Assembly: GCF_023016005.1 (NCBI RefSeq)
Contig: NZ_JALKAZ010000001.1
Location: forward strand, 1,116,001 to 1,180,000
DNA: 64,000 nucleotides
Origin: Erythrobacter sp. F6033
GTDB taxonomy: Bacteria; Pseudomonadota; Alphaproteobacteria; Sphingomonadales; Sphingomonadaceae
Direction: 5' to 3'
Under the pieces are notes generated by a model. The model was not told where the DNA came from. It did not search any database and saw only the letters and a program-made list of their open reading frames with translations. How positions within the stretch are numbered: the stretch's first letter is position 1; the number at the start of each line of letters is the position of its first letter. The translations under genes and the position numbers were made by a program. Of the stretch, positions 9,265 through 19,737 are shown one piece after another.

Positions 9265-10896
9265 ATGCGCTTTCCCGTATTCCTAGTGATAGCATCGATC
9301 TTCGCCGCGCCTGCCGCTGCGCAGGATCGAGCAATCGTCGATGCGTCTGTTCCGACCGATCTCTCGGTGACGATTTATCGTGATCCCAATCGCGATGTCG
9401 GTGATGAGATGGATGCTGATTGGCCTGAAGGTTTCGCGATGATCAGCGAGACGAGGACGGTCACGCTTCCTGCAGGCCAATCGACCATTCGGTTCGATGG
9501 CGTTGCAGAAGGCATGGTTGCGGTAAGCGCGATTGTTACCGGCCTGCCCGGCGGAACGATTGAAAAGAACCGCAATGCAGAGTTGCTTTCCCCTGCGGCC
9601 TTGGTGAACGGGGCGTTGGGCAATCGTATCACCGTCACCCGCACTAATCCGGCAACAGGAGCCGCAGTTTCGGAACGCGCGGTTGTTCGCACTCGCGCCG
9701 ATGGCGGTCTCGTTTTGCAAACTGGTGAGGGGTTCGAAGCTGTACGTTGCGCGGGCATTCCCGAAACTCTCACCTTTGACGGTATTCCCACGGGATTGTC
9801 CGCGAAGCCGGTTTTCTCGATCGATACGCAGGATGAAAGCGGTGGGACCTATGAGGTCACGCTAACTTACCTCGCGTGGGGCTTCGACTGGCAGGCAGAC
9901 TACATCGCCACTTTCAAAAACACTCCTGGCCGCGGCGATGAATTCGAAATGAGTCTGCTTAGCTGGCTCAGCCTTGTAAATGATAACGGCCAGTCGTTCG
10001 AGAATACGCAGCTTTTGGTGATTGCGGGAACGCTCAACATTGAAAGCGATTTTGAAGGGCTTGCTGACCCACCTGTTGCGAGCCCGCTGCGTCTGACCTG
10101 CTATCCGCTTGGCAATACAAAGCAGGGTTCCGCTATCCCTATCCCGCCTCCTCCTCCGCCCCCTGCACCTGCGCCAATGGCCGGGTACGCCGAAGACAGA
10201 ATGATTGTCGTCACAGGCTCTCGGATGAAGCGGGCTAATTTGGAGTCAGTGGCTGCAGTTTCCGTATTGTCAGCTGAAGAAGAGCAGCTTGGTGACCTGA
10301 AACTCTACCGTGTTCCGGAGCGCGTTACCGTTTCGGCCAAGGGATTGAAGCAGGTGGCCTTCCTGAACAAACAGGATGTGAAGGCGCGCTTGCTCTATCT
10401 GGCAGAGTGCAATCCCTATTATTGGCGCGATCCCGAAGAAGATTTCAGACCAGCTGACATGCTGCTTGTGACGAAGAATACGGACATGAAAGGGCTGGGA
10501 GTGGCCCTGCCGCAAGGTTCAATGACGCTCTACGAGCCCGGTGGGTTCGGCCTGCAAATGGTCGCGCAAACGGACCTGCGCGATTACGCTCGCGGACAAG
10601 ATGTTGAATTGGAAATGCCGAGCAGCAACCAAGTCAATGTCTCGTGCGGCCGGATCAAAGAAGATGCTGAACCGGACGAAGAAGGCCGCAAATGGGTCAA
10701 GATGCAGGCCAAACTGCGCAACGCCAATCCTCACGATGTGACGATCCGGTTGCGACTTGGCGAATCGGGTGAGTGGGACATCCGCCCGCGCGGCGCAAAA
10801 ACTCGCGTGAAGAATGGAGACGAGATTGTTGAGATCAAAATCGCAGCGAATTCGACGCGCAATTTCGAATGGAAAATCCGCAGTCCTTCGCGGTAA
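9265..10896 (+). CDS. DUF4139 domain-containing secreted protein (paralogue 2) with a TonB-plug-like insert
   Basis: About 543 aa with a signal peptide (MRFPVFLVIASIFAAPAAAQ). The ATG at 9265 is preceded by CTGGAGGG. It is homologous along its length to the preceding gene: both have TRTNPATG, an LxxGxxWxxDY segment and a VTLTNxNG-like end. The unusual part is the linker at about residues 290-340. A run of prolines is followed by IVVTGSRMKRANLES and then AVSVLSAEE, a close match in style to the start of the plug domain of sphingomonad TonB-dependent receptors. Whether this is a functional motif or a composition accident cannot be decided here. Function is unknown. Confidence 0.85.
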   Translation: MRFPVFLVIASIFAAPAAAQDRAIVDASVPTDLSVTIYRDPNRDVGDEMDADWPEGFAMISETRTVTLPAGQSTIRFDGVAEGMVAVSAIVTGLPGGTIEKNRNAELLSPAALVNGALGNRITVTRTNPATGAAVSERAVVRTRADGGLVLQTGEGFEAVRCAGIPETLTFDGIPTGLSAKPVFSIDTQDESGGTYEVTLTYLAWGFDWQADYIATFKNTPGRGDEFEMSLLSWLSLVNDNGQSFENTQLLVIAGTLNIESDFEGLADPPVASPLRLTCYPLGNTKQGSAIPIPPPPPPPAPAPMAGYAEDRMIVVTGSRMKRANLESVAAVSVLSAEEEQLGDLKLYRVPERVTVSAKGLKQVAFLNKQDVKARLLYLAECNPYYWRDPEEDFRPADMLLVTKNTDMKGLGVALPQGSMTLYEPGGFGLQMVAQTDLRDYARGQDVELEMPSSNQVNVSCGRIKEDAEPDEEGRKWVKMQAKLRNANPHDVTIRLRLGESGEWDIRPRGAKTRVKNGDEIVEIKIAANSTRNFEWKIRSPSR

Positions 10897-10930
10897 TTCG
10901 GATATTATCACAGACTTGTAGGAAAATTCA

Positions 10931-10956
10931 TGTTCCACTCTTGTTCTTGTGGAACA
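10931..10956 (+). promoter_or_regulatory. LexA (SOS) box upstream of recA
   Basis: GTTC at 10932-10935 and GTTC at 10943-10946 are separated by exactly seven bases, the alphaproteobacterial LexA direct-repeat operator. A perfect 8-bp inverted repeat (TGTTCCAC and GTGGAACA, separated by ten bases) spans 10931-10956 and encloses it. The box lies about 90 bp before the recA ATG, where a promoter would be expected. Confidence 0.85.
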
Positions 10957-11034
10957 AATGGGATACATACTGTCTCAACAAGGGGGCGGTCGATAATTCC
11001 TGATCACCTCTAGGCAAGTTAAGGAGGCCGTGCG

Positions 11035-12099
11035 ATGGCTACTAATCTTAAGTTGGTAGATAAGGAAAAATCCGTGGACCGTTCAAAGGCGCTCGACGCT
11101 GCGCTCGCTCAGATTGATCGCGCATTCGGCAAAGGCTCGGCGATGAAGCTGGGCTCGAAAGAGGCGATGGAAGTTGAATCCATTTCAACCGGTTCGCTCG
11201 GCCTTGATATTGCACTTGGCATAGGTGGCCTTCCGAAAGGCCGTGTCATTGAAGTCTATGGTCCAGAAAGCTCGGGTAAAACGACACTCGCGCTCCATGT
11301 CATTGCAGAGGCTCAGAAAGCTGGCGGGACGGCTGCGTTTGTCGACGCTGAGCACGCGCTTGACCCTGTTTATGCGAAAAAGCTTGGCGTGGACATTGAT
11401 GAATTGATCGTCTCGCAACCCGATACCGGTGAACAGGCTCTGGAAATTACCGACACTCTCGTCCGCTCCAACGCGATTGACATCTTGGTAGTCGACTCGG
11501 TCGCGGCGCTTGTCCCCCGCGCGGAAATCGAAGGTGAAATGGGCGATTCCCATGTCGGCCTTCAGGCACGGTTGATGTCCCAATCGCTGCGCAAGCTGAC
11601 CGGATCGATCAACCGTTCTAAATGTATGGTGATCTTCATTAACCAGCTACGCATGAAAATCGGCGTTATGTATGGCAATCCCGAGGTGACAACCGGCGGG
11701 AACGCGCTCAAGTTCTATGCATCTGTTCGCCTCGATATTCGCCGTACGGGCCAGATCAAGGACCGCGATGAAGTGGTAGGCAACTCCACCCGTGTCAAAG
11801 TGGTGAAGAACAAGGTTGCCCCGCCGTTCAAGCAGGTCGAGTTCGACATCATGTATGGTGAAGGTATCTCGAAGCGCGGTGAAATCCTTGATCTTGGCGT
11901 GAAGGCGGATCTGGTAGAGAAATCGGGTAGCTGGTATTCCTATGACAGCGTTCGCATTGGCCAGGGCCGTGAAAATGCCAAGATGTATCTCAAGGAAAAT
12001 CCTGAAGTTTGTGACCGGTTGGAAGCTGCTATTCGCAGCCGCACTGATGAGGTCGCCGAGGAAATGATGGCGGGGCCGGACGCGAACCCCGACGACTGA
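11035..12099 (+). CDS. recA: Recombinase RecA
   Basis: DNA-dependent ATPase that forms the strand-exchange filament and, as the activated filament, triggers LexA self-cleavage. 354 aa is the normal length. Walker A is GPESSGKT at residues 76-83 and the Walker B region is [12 protein letters not shown]. The L1/L2 loop regions are present ([14 protein letters not shown] and [22 protein letters not shown]). The acidic C-terminal tail expected for RecA is there. AAGGAGG lies 6-12 bases before the ATG. An SOS box sits upstream, a strong terminator follows the stop, and alaS comes next, which is the common recA-alaS order. Confidence 0.99.
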   Translation: MATNLKLVDKEKSVDRSKALDAALAQIDRAFGKGSAMKLGSKEAMEVESISTGSLGLDIALGIGGLPKGRVIEVYGPESSGKTTLALHVIAEAQKAGGTAAFVDAEHALDPVYAKKLGVDIDELIVSQPDTGEQALEITDTLVRSNAIDILVVDSVAALVPRAEIEGEMGDSHVGLQARLMSQSLRKLTGSINRSKCMVIFINQLRMKIGVMYGNPEVTTGGNALKFYASVRLDIRRTGQIKDRDEVVGNSTRVKVVKNKVAPPFKQVEFDIMYGEGISKRGEILDLGVKADLVEKSGSWYSYDSVRIGQGRENAKMYLKENPEVCDRLEAAIRSRTDEVAEEMMAGPDANPDD

Positions 12100-12146
12100 T
12101 CCTCAAGCGGGCAAGGCTGCGATCGCTGCAGCGCCCGGAAAACCGG

Positions 12147-12199
12147 AAAACCGGCACTCGCCAGTCCAACCCCAAGGGCACAAGGCGAGGCCGGTTTTT
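12147..12199 (+). terminator. Rho-independent terminator of recA
   Basis: A long hairpin: arm AAAACCGGCACTCGCC at 12147-12162 pairs with GGCGAGGCCGGTTTT at 12184-12198 around one mismatch, and a run of five T (12195-12199) closes it. It lies about 50 bp after the recA stop codon. Confidence 0.8.
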
Positions 12200-12301
12200 C
12201 TGTATCTGCGTGTAGCAAATTGCTTTTTTGGTTCGCTGCTAATCAGCGACAATGCACACAGTGTCTTGTCCCCGCGCGGCGCATTCCCTAACTGCCAAAC
12301 T

Positions 12302-14959
12302 ATGACGTCAACCAATGATATTCGCCGGTCGTTTCTAGACTTCTTTGGCAGTGCTGATCACGCGCAGGTGCCCAGTGCCCCGCTTGTGCCCTATAACGAC
12401 CCAACATTGATGTTCGTCAATGCGGGTATGGTGCCCTTCAAAAACGTGTTTACCGGTCTTGAGACACCTCCTGCACCGCGCGCAACGTCCTCACAAAAAT
12501 GTGTGCGGGCAGGCGGCAAGCACAACGATCTCGATAATGTCGGTTATACTGCGCGTCATCACACATTCTTCGAGATGCTCGGCAACTTCTCTTTCGGCGA
12601 TTACTTCAAAGAGCAAGCAATCGAGAATGCTTGGACGTTGCTGACCCGAGAATGGGGTCTTTCGCGAGATCGGCTCACTGCGACTGTCTATCATACAGAT
12701 GATGAAGCGTTTGATTTGTGGCGTAAGATATCAGGACTGCCTGAAGAGCGGATCATCCGCATCCCGACCAACGATAACTTCTGGTCGATGGGCGAAACAG
12801 GGCCTTGCGGGCCGTGTTCGGAGATTTTCTACGATCACGGCGATCACATTTTTGGCGGACCTCCCGGCAGTCCTGACGAAGATGGCGATCGTTTTGTCGA
12901 AATCTGGAATTTGGTCTTCATGCAGTTTGACCAACAGGCAGATGGCAACCGGCGCGACCTGCCCAGTCCTTCGATCGATACCGGAATGGGCTTGGAGCGT
13001 GTCGCTGCGGTAATGCAGGGTGTACACAACAATTACGACACAGACACGTTTAAGGCGCTGATCGCTGCGTCGGAGCGCTTAACTGGCGTAGCCGCCGAAG
13101 GTGAGCAGACAGCCAGCCACCGGGTCATTGCAGATCACCTTCGCTCGACCAGTTTCTTGATGGCAGACGGTGTTTTGCCATCAAACGAAGGGCGCGGATA
13201 CGTGCTTCGCCGAATCATGCGCCGCGCGATGCGGCACGCACATTTACTGGGTGCGAGCGAGCCACTGATGCATCGGCTTGTCCCGGGATTGGTCACGGAA
13301 ATGGGCCAGGCGTATCCTGAGCTGGCGCGCGGTCAGGCGTTGATTGAAGAAGTTCTTGAACGCGAAGAAACACAATTCCGCAAGACACTCGACAAGGGGT
13401 TAAAGCTGCTCGACGAAGCGACGGGCTCCATGGCTCAGGGCGCGGAGCTCGACGGTGAAACCGCATTCAAGCTCTACGACACATATGGCTTCCCATATGA
13501 CTTGACTGAAGACGCGCTGCGCGCGCGCGGGATCGGCGTTGATCGCAGCGGTTTCGATGCGGCGATGACGCGGCAGAAAGAGGCAGCACGTGCTGCCTGG
13601 AAGGGTTCCGGTGAAGCCGCATCGGGCGAAGTCTGGTTTGACATCGCCGAGCGCGAAGGCGGAACTGAATTCACAGGTTACACGGCGACATCGGGTGAAG
13701 GCACAGTCGTCGCGATTCTTAAGGATGGCGCGGAAGTTTCCAGCGCTGGGGCCGGCGACGAAGCCGTGGTTCTCACCAATCAGACGCCGTTTTACGGCGA
13801 AAGCGGTGGTCAAACCGGAGACAGCGGCACAATCTCGTCGTCCAGTGGGTTTGCGGCCTCGGTCAATGACACGAGCAAACCTCTCGGGCGCCTCCACGCG
13901 CATCACGTTTCGGTTACAGCCGGGACTGTGTCGGTTGGCGACAATGTACTCCTCGAAGTTGAAGCAGAACGCCGTTCACAGATACGCGCAAACCATTCGG
14001 CGACCCACCTGGTACATGCGGCCTTGCGCAATCAGCTGGGCGGGCATGTCACACAAAAAGGGTCGCTTGTTGCCGAGGATCGCCTTCGGTTCGACTTCTC
14101 TCATCCGAAAGGGTTGAGCGATGCGGACATTGCAGCGGTTGAAGCTGAAGTGAATGCTGAAATTCGTGCCAATGAGCCTGTGTCGACGCGCTTGATGAGC
14201 CCAGACGATGCAGTCGAGGCGGGAGCTTTGGCACTGTTCGGTGAGAAGTACGGAGATGAAGTCCGTGTGCTCGCAATGGGCCGTACGGGCGGGGAAGGGC
14301 GCAATTTTTCAGTTGAGCTGTGCGGTGGCACTCACGTCAAAGCGACTGGCGATATTGGTGTCTTCCGTATTGTTTCGGAGAGCGCCGTGTCATCTGGAGT
14401 GCGCCGGATCGAAGCGCTGACTGGTGAAGCGGCGCGAGCTTGGCTTGTAGAGCGCGAAGATGCGCTAAAGGCGGCTGCTGGAGCCATTCGTGCGACCCCT
14501 GAAGAGGTGCCGGCACGGATCACTGCGCTGCTTGAAGAGCGGAAACGGCTTGAGAAAGAGCTCGCCGAGGCGAAAAAGGCACTCGCTTTAGGTGGCGGGG
14601 GAGCTTCTGCTGGACCTGATTCTGCCGACGAAGAGATTGGTGGGATCAAGTTTAGTGGTCAGGTTATTGAGGGTCTGAGCCCCAAAGAGCTGCGCCCCCT
14701 GCTTGATGAGGCCAAACAACGTCTCGGCTCCGGCGTTGCGGTCATCGTTGCCGTAAATGATGGGAAGGCCAGCATTGCAGCTGGTGTGACCGACGATCTC
14801 AGTGGTCAGTACAGCGCTGTTGATTTTGTCCGTGCTGGTGTCGAAGCGCTTGGCGGGAAGGGCGGCGGAGGCCGGCCTGATATGGCCCAGGGCGGCGGTC
14901 CCGATGGCGACAAGGGCGATGATGCGATTGCGGCAGCAAAGGCCGTTATTAGCGGATAA
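12302..14959 (+). CDS. alaS: Alanyl-tRNA synthetase
   Basis: Charges tRNA-Ala and edits mischarged Ser/Gly. From the ATG at 12302 the protein is 885 aa and starts [15 protein letters not shown], the standard AlaRS N-terminus; an in-frame upstream ATG at 12266 would add 12 atypical residues. Order: class II catalytic core ([25 protein letters not shown]), tRNA-recognition region, editing domain with zinc ligands in [12 protein letters not shown] and ELCGGTHV, then a coiled-coil ([19 protein letters not shown]) and a Gly-rich C-terminal C-Ala domain. It follows recA. The stop is only 15 bp from the convergent antiporter gene. Confidence 0.98.
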   Translation: MTSTNDIRRSFLDFFGSADHAQVPSAPLVPYNDPTLMFVNAGMVPFKNVFTGLETPPAPRATSSQKCVRAGGKHNDLDNVGYTARHHTFFEMLGNFSFGDYFKEQAIENAWTLLTREWGLSRDRLTATVYHTDDEAFDLWRKISGLPEERIIRIPTNDNFWSMGETGPCGPCSEIFYDHGDHIFGGPPGSPDEDGDRFVEIWNLVFMQFDQQADGNRRDLPSPSIDTGMGLERVAAVMQGVHNNYDTDTFKALIAASERLTGVAAEGEQTASHRVIADHLRSTSFLMADGVLPSNEGRGYVLRRIMRRAMRHAHLLGASEPLMHRLVPGLVTEMGQAYPELARGQALIEEVLEREETQFRKTLDKGLKLLDEATGSMAQGAELDGETAFKLYDTYGFPYDLTEDALRARGIGVDRSGFDAAMTRQKEAARAAWKGSGEAASGEVWFDIAEREGGTEFTGYTATSGEGTVVAILKDGAEVSSAGAGDEAVVLTNQTPFYGESGGQTGDSGTISSSSGFAASVNDTSKPLGRLHAHHVSVTAGTVSVGDNVLLEVEAERRSQIRANHSATHLVHAALRNQLGGHVTQKGSLVAEDRLRFDFSHPKGLSDADIAAVEAEVNAEIRANEPVSTRLMSPDDAVEAGALALFGEKYGDEVRVLAMGRTGGEGRNFSVELCGGTHVKATGDIGVFRIVSESAVSSGVRRIEALTGEAARAWLVEREDALKAAAGAIRATPEEVPARITALLEERKRLEKELAEAKKALALGGGGASAGPDSADEEIGGIKFSGQVIEGLSPKELRPLLDEAKQRLGSGVAVIVAVNDGKASIAAGVTDDLSGQYSAVDFVRAGVEALGGKGGGGRPDMAQGGGPDGDKGDDAIAAAKAVISG

Positions 14960-14974
14960 GGTCCGTGATTGGGT

Positions 14975-16738
14975 TTAGGGCGCGGATGTCGATGTGCGGA
15001 GTTTCGGTTTCTCGGAAAGCCCGCCATCACGCTCAAGCCGTTCACGATACTCATCCCGCTTCTCATGGATTGAGGCGATGACTGGCCCCATGGCGACTCC
15101 GATGTCTACCAGAACCGCTTCCGACAATTGGAGTGAGCTTTCGAGGTTTTCGGGCACCGCGTGACTGGCACCAGCGCGGTAGAGATGCGCAGCGTGATCA
15201 GTATCGCGGGCACGGGCAACGATCAAAAGATCAGGATATTGGGAGCGCAGTCGCGATACGAGGCGTTGGGCCAAAACCGGTTCATCCATCGTTAGAACCA
15301 AGGCTGGGGCTTTTTCTATACCTAACCTCGTCAAAGCGTCGCCGCGCGCTGCATCACCAAAAGCTGCCCGATATCCTTGGCGCTTTGCACCGTCGATCAT
15401 GTCAGGATCGGAGTCCAAAATGACATATGGTTGGGAGTGCGCTTTGAGCATGTCTGCAATCAAGCGCCCAACTCGACCGCCTCCGATAATTATAGTGCGA
15501 CTGTCTTCGAGATCTTCCTCAGGCAATTCTGGTACCGCTTCGACACGTCTAGCAATCACTCTGCCCAGCTTCGCGAGCAGCGGCGTGATAGTCAGGCCAA
15601 TCGCGGTCACGATTTGCCAGAATTGAGCAGTTTCGACATCAATGACGAGCGCGCTCGTCGCGGCAGCCAAGACGATCAGTGTCGTTTCACTTGGGCTGGC
15701 CATCAGCACCCCTGTTTCAGCAGCTGTGCTGCGTCGGGCACCCATCGCTCTCAACAAAGAGCCAGTAACAACGGCCTTGAACACTAACACTCCGACGACT
15801 GCCGCAGCGATATTCACCCAGTCGGCAAGGATGCTCATCACGTCGATGCTCATTCCGATAGTGATCAGGAATACACCGAGTGCAAGACCCTTAAACGGCT
15901 CCATGATGCTTTCTACTTCGCCGTGATATTCGGTTTCAGCGATCAGCAAACCAGCGATCAGCGCGCCAACAATAGGCGACAATCCTGTAGCGGCTGTCGC
16001 CAGACTGGCGCCGATTACGACAAGCAGCGACGCTGCCAGAAAAAGTTCAGGGCTTTTGGTTCGCGCAGCTTGTGAAAAGAGGCGGGGAAGAGCGAAGCGA
16101 CCAATTACGAGTAGCAAGACGATCACCAATCCGCCTTGCAGAAGCGTGTCTGTCAGCCCGGTCCAGCCCTCGTTCGCGGCATTGGGTGCAAGCGCGCCGA
16201 GGATAAAGATAATCGGGACGATCATGATATCTTCGAACAACAACATGGACAGGGCTGCACGCCCTACAGGCGACTTTGTACCGGATATTGGTAGAACGAT
16301 GGCGGTCGATGAGAACGCCAAGGCAAAGCCTAGCGCCAGCGCAGCTGTCGTGCCCATACCGCTCACGTAGCCAAAGAATGCGGCTGATGAGCTGCCGATT
16401 ATGAGCAATTCCAGCGAGCCAAGGCCGAAGACGAGCTTTCGCATCTGCCACAGACGGTTGAAGGAAAGCTCCAAACCGATGGCAAACAGCAGCAGGATTA
16501 TACCAAAATCTGCGAAGGGGGTCAGTCTCTCTGGGTCAGATATCGTGACATATTGCAGCCACGGTATTTGCTCGACCAATGTTCCCAGGCCAAACGGACC
16601 AACAAGCAAGCCGATTACGATGAACCCGATGATTGGGGTAACACGGAAACGGGCAAATACAGGAATCACAATTCCGGCCGCGCCCAGTATTACGAGCGCG
16701 TCCTGCATTATTGGGGACATCGTGAGTTCGCCTGCCAT
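14975..16738 (-). CDS. CPA2-family monovalent cation:proton antiporter with TrkA-N domain
   Basis: Predicted inner-membrane K+/H+ or Na+/H+ antiporter of the KefB/YbaL group. The first 390 or so residues contain about twelve hydrophobic segments, including the characteristic GFIVIGLLVGPFGLG and LLFAIGLELSFNRLW stretches and FSSTAIVLP. Residues about 410-530 form a Rossmann RCK/TrkA-N domain with nucleotide-binding IIGGGRVGRLIADML. A short basic, polar C-terminus follows. 587 aa is normal. Which ion is moved cannot be decided from sequence. Three nearby ATG codons (residues 1, 7 and 11) could serve as start. It lies 31 bp after the GNAT/nitrilase gene on the same strand, so co-transcription is likely. 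Confidence 0.9.
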   Translation of the reverse strand: MAGELTMSPIMQDALVILGAAGIVIPVFARFRVTPIIGFIVIGLLVGPFGLGTLVEQIPWLQYVTISDPERLTPFADFGIILLLFAIGLELSFNRLWQMRKLVFGLGSLELLIIGSSSAAFFGYVSGMGTTAALALGFALAFSSTAIVLPISGTKSPVGRAALSMLLFEDIMIVPIIFILGALAPNAANEGWTGLTDTLLQGGLVIVLLLVIGRFALPRLFSQAARTKSPELFLAASLLVVIGASLATAATGLSPIVGALIAGLLIAETEYHGEVESIMEPFKGLALGVFLITIGMSIDVMSILADWVNIAAAVVGVLVFKAVVTGSLLRAMGARRSTAAETGVLMASPSETTLIVLAAATSALVIDVETAQFWQIVTAIGLTITPLLAKLGRVIARRVEAVPELPEEDLEDSRTIIIGGGRVGRLIADMLKAHSQPYVILDSDPDMIDGAKRQGYRAAFGDAARGDALTRLGIEKAPALVLTMDEPVLAQRLVSRLRSQYPDLLIVARARDTDHAAHLYRAGASHAVPENLESSLQLSEAVLVDIGVAMGPVIASIHEKRDEYRERLERDGGLSEKPKLRTSTSAP

Positions 16739-16769
16739 GTCCGGGGCTTAGCCCGTCGCTATGGCGATG

Positions 16770-18419
16770 TCATCCGCCGCCTGCGGTTGGCGGGCCAATC
16801 GGTTGGGTTGCCCCGTCAATTTCCTCTGTGGGAAGGCCTAATGGGTCGGAAATATTGCCGACGCGTTTGTCCCATTCGATCCGGTAGAGATCGAATCTGC
16901 GGTCATGCAGATTTTGAACGGTTCCCTCTGCGCGGGCCCAGCTGAGATCGGCAAGGTTCACATCGCTAATCGTCAGGGTTTCCACGTTTTCGCTCGCTTC
17001 GGCGGCTATACCGTCACGCGCAAAGGGGAAATCGCATGGGGTCAAGATACAGCTTTGTGCGTATTGAATATCCATGTTCGCGACATTGGGCAAGTTGCCG
17101 ACATTCCCGCTCATCACAACGTAGCATTGGTTTTCGATGGCTCTGGCCTGCGCGCAATACCGGACGCGCATATACCCCTGGCGGCTATCGGTGCAGAACG
17201 GAACGAAGATGATGCGCGCACCTTCATCCACCAACCTGCGAGCAAGTTCAGGAAACTCGCTATCGTAGCAAATGAGTACACCAATCGGCCCGCAATCGGT
17301 TGGGATCGCATCGATGCTGTCACCGCCTTTGATATTCCACCAATATGCCTCGTTTGGGGTGGGGTGGATTTTCTCCTGTGCGTGGATTGATCCATCTCTG
17401 AGGCAGACATACGCGACATTGTGAATGTCCCCGTCTGGCATGCGGGTAGGGTGTGATCCGCCGATGATGTTGATGTTGTAGGACAAAGCCATTTCCGAAA
17501 GACGCTGGCGAATGCGCGGAGTGTATTTGCTCAGCAGTTCGATCGACTCAAGCGGGCTTTGCTCCTTTTCTTCGGCGCTAAGCAGCATCAGCGTAAACAG
17601 TTCGGGAAATACGATGAAGTCGCTCTCATAATCCGCAGCAACATCAACGAAATATTCGATCTGCTTCATGAATTCGTCGAAATCTGCGACTGCGCGCGCT
17701 TGAAGCTGGCAAGTCGCGATCCGTACGCTCTCCACATCTCGCGGCAGGCGATGCTTTGGCGGCGAGTCCACATCGACATAAGGGTTCCGCCAGACCATCC
17801 GCACAGCGTTGGCTTTGGATTGCTTGTCCTCAGGCAAGTAGTCGCGAAGGATACCGTGTGGCTCAAATCCATTGGCGAGCTGGAAGCGTAGGACCGGATC
17901 GTGGATCTTGGTGTCGATCACCTTTTGCAGATATTCTTCGGGTGTTTCCGCTCGATTGGTTTTGCGGCGCATAGCTTTTGCAAGACCCGGCATTCGTCCG
18001 CCAAAGACGATGCCCTTCAAATCGAGCCTTTCGGCTAATGCCCGGCGTTCTTCATAAAGCCTTCGCCCAAGACGCGTCCCGCGCACGCCGGGGTCAACGC
18101 ACATCTCATACCCGTATAGCCAATCGCCGGTTGGATCATGACGCGAGCCAAAGCCATTGCCCGTCACTTCGTCCCATGTGTGATCGGCAAGCGCGACATG
18201 TTCATCAAGCCTCATAGAGGCACAGTAACCCACGATCTTGCCGTCGAGTTTCGCGATAAAGCAGCCATCGGAATAGTTGTTGATTTGGCCGCGAATTTCA
18301 CCCTGCGTGTATGCAGGCAGGTCTGCGTACGCTTGGCGGACAAGATCGCCGATAGCGCGAACGTCTTTGAGCGTTGCCTGACGAATTTCGAGGCGAGCTT
18401 TGCGGCGAGGCTGGGTCAT
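16770..18419 (-). CDS. Bifunctional GNAT N-acetyltransferase / carbon-nitrogen hydrolase
   Basis: One 549-aa chain joins two enzymes. Residues about 10-190 are a GNAT acetyltransferase (YEMCVDPGVRGTRLGRRLYEER is the acetyl-CoA-binding motif A). Residues about 225-520 are a nitrilase-superfamily amidohydrolase with the Glu-Lys-Cys triad visible: Glu in FPELFT, Lys in EKIHPTPNE, Cys in ICYDSEFPE. The ATG at 18419 has AGGAAAA upstream. The fused architecture recurs in bacteria; the substrate is not known to me. One reading is that the hydrolase releases an amine that the GNAT domain acetylates, but this is inference. A terminator-like hairpin lies between this gene and icd. Confidence 0.9.
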   Translation of the reverse strand: MTQPRRKARLEIRQATLKDVRAIGDLVRQAYADLPAYTQGEIRGQINNYSDGCFIAKLDGKIVGYCASMRLDEHVALADHTWDEVTGNGFGSRHDPTGDWLYGYEMCVDPGVRGTRLGRRLYEERRALAERLDLKGIVFGGRMPGLAKAMRRKTNRAETPEEYLQKVIDTKIHDPVLRFQLANGFEPHGILRDYLPEDKQSKANAVRMVWRNPYVDVDSPPKHRLPRDVESVRIATCQLQARAVADFDEFMKQIEYFVDVAADYESDFIVFPELFTLMLLSAEEKEQSPLESIELLSKYTPRIRQRLSEMALSYNINIIGGSHPTRMPDGDIHNVAYVCLRDGSIHAQEKIHPTPNEAYWWNIKGGDSIDAIPTDCGPIGVLICYDSEFPELARRLVDEGARIIFVPFCTDSRQGYMRVRYCAQARAIENQCYVVMSGNVGNLPNVANMDIQYAQSCILTPCDFPFARDGIAAEASENVETLTISDVNLADLSWARAEGTVQNLHDRRFDLYRIEWDKRVGNISDPLGLPTEEIDGATQPIGPPTAGGG

Positions 18420-18443
18420 TCTTGTTTTTTCCTGACGGCATAG

Positions 18444-18477
18444 AAAAGGGCGGCGCGTTCAACCGAACGAGCCGCCC
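18444..18477 (-). terminator. Rho-independent terminator of icd
   Basis: Read on the minus strand, GGGCGGC pairs with GCCGCCC with an inner GTTC/GAAC stem, and is followed by TTTTCT. It lies about 40 bp after the icd stop and 25 bp before the GNAT/nitrilase start. Confidence 0.8.
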
Positions 18478-18516
18478 CAAGTCTACGCTGTAAAAAAGCG
18501 TCTGTTCCAGATCCTA

Positions 18517-19737
18517 TCAGGACCAGGTTTGCATCTCTTTTTCGAGGTTCTGAACGATCGACTCAAAGAACTGCTCGGTTGTTTGCCAATTCTGGCCCGG
18601 CCCGATGAGAAGCGCGAGATCTTTCGTCATTGATCCGTTCTCGACTGTCTCGATGCAAACCCGCTCAAGCGTTTCGGCGAATTTCACCACTTCAGGCGTG
18701 TTGTCGAACTTGCCGCGATACATCAGTCCGCGTGTCCACGCGAAAATCGATGCAATCGGGTTAGTCGATGTCGCTTTGCCTTGCTCGTGCTGGCGATAGT
18801 GGCGGGTCACAGTGCCGTGCGCGGCTTCAGCTTCCACCGTCTTGCCGTCTGGGGTCATAAGAACCGAAGTCATCAGACCGAGCGAGCCAAAGCCCTGCGC
18901 AACGGTGTCTGACTGAACATCACCGTCATAGTTCTTACATGCCCAAACAAACTTGCCCGACCATTTGAGCGCCGATGCGACCATATCATCGATCAAACGG
19001 TGCTCATAAGTGATGCCGGCTTCTTTGAACTTGTCAGCGAATTCGGTCTGGTAGACTTCTTCGAACAGGTCTTTGAAACGGCCATCATATTTTTTCATGA
19101 TGGTGTTCTTGGTCGACAGATACACCGGCCATTTGCGGTCGAGGCCGTAATTCATAGAAGCGCGAGCAAAGGCGCGGATCGAATCGTCAAGGTTGTACAT
19201 CGCCATTGCGACGCCCGAGCTTTCGAACTCGAACACTTCGAGGTCGATTTTCTCGCCATCTTCACCTTCAAATACGAGGCGCAATTTACCCGGACCCGGG
19301 ATCAACGTGTCGGTTGCGCGGTACTGGTCACCAAATGCGTGACGGCCAACCACGATCGGGTCCGTCCAGCCTGGAACGAGACGCGGAACGTTGTCGATCA
19401 CGATAGGCTCGCGGAAGACCACGCCGCCAAGGATGTTGCGGATGGTGCCGTTTGGCGAGCGCCACATTTTTTTGAGGCCAAACTCTTCGACGCGCTGCTC
19501 ATCAGGCGTGATGGTGGCGCATTTTACGCCAACGCCGTGCTCTTTGATCGCGTTAGCGGCGTCGACCGTGATCTGATCGTCGGTCTCGTCGCGTTTCTCG
19601 ATCGAAAGGTCATAATATTTCAGGTCGATATCGAGATAGGGCAGGATCAGGCGCTCACGAATCCACTGCCAGATAATTTTGGTCATTTCATCGCCGTCAA
19701 GCTCAACGACTGGGTTTTGTACTTTGATTTTCTGCAT
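18517..19737 (-). CDS. icd: NADP-dependent isocitrate dehydrogenase (dimeric)
   Basis: Oxidative decarboxylation of isocitrate to 2-oxoglutarate in the TCA cycle, producing NADPH. 406 aa, of the eukaryote-like homodimeric subfamily used by many alphaproteobacteria, not the E. coli type. Visible motifs are [16 protein letters not shown] at the N-terminus, [17 protein letters not shown] phosphate/isocitrate binding (here [17 protein letters not shown]), [18 protein letters not shown] with metal-binding Asp residues, and [12 protein letters not shown] for NADP. The ATG at 19737 has GATGAGG upstream. Transcribed alone, ending in a strong terminator. Confidence 0.97.
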   Translation of the reverse strand: MQKIKVQNPVVELDGDEMTKIIWQWIRERLILPYLDIDLKYYDLSIEKRDETDDQITVDAANAIKEHGVGVKCATITPDEQRVEEFGLKKMWRSPNGTIRNILGGVVFREPIVIDNVPRLVPGWTDPIVVGRHAFGDQYRATDTLIPGPGKLRLVFEGEDGEKIDLEVFEFESSGVAMAMYNLDDSIRAFARASMNYGLDRKWPVYLSTKNTIMKKYDGRFKDLFEEVYQTEFADKFKEAGITYEHRLIDDMVASALKWSGKFVWACKNYDGDVQSDTVAQGFGSLGLMTSVLMTPDGKTVEAEAAHGTVTRHYRQHEQGKATSTNPIASIFAWTRGLMYRGKFDNTPEVVKFAETLERVCIETVENGSMTKDLALLIGPGQNWQTTEQFFESIVQNLEKEMQTWS

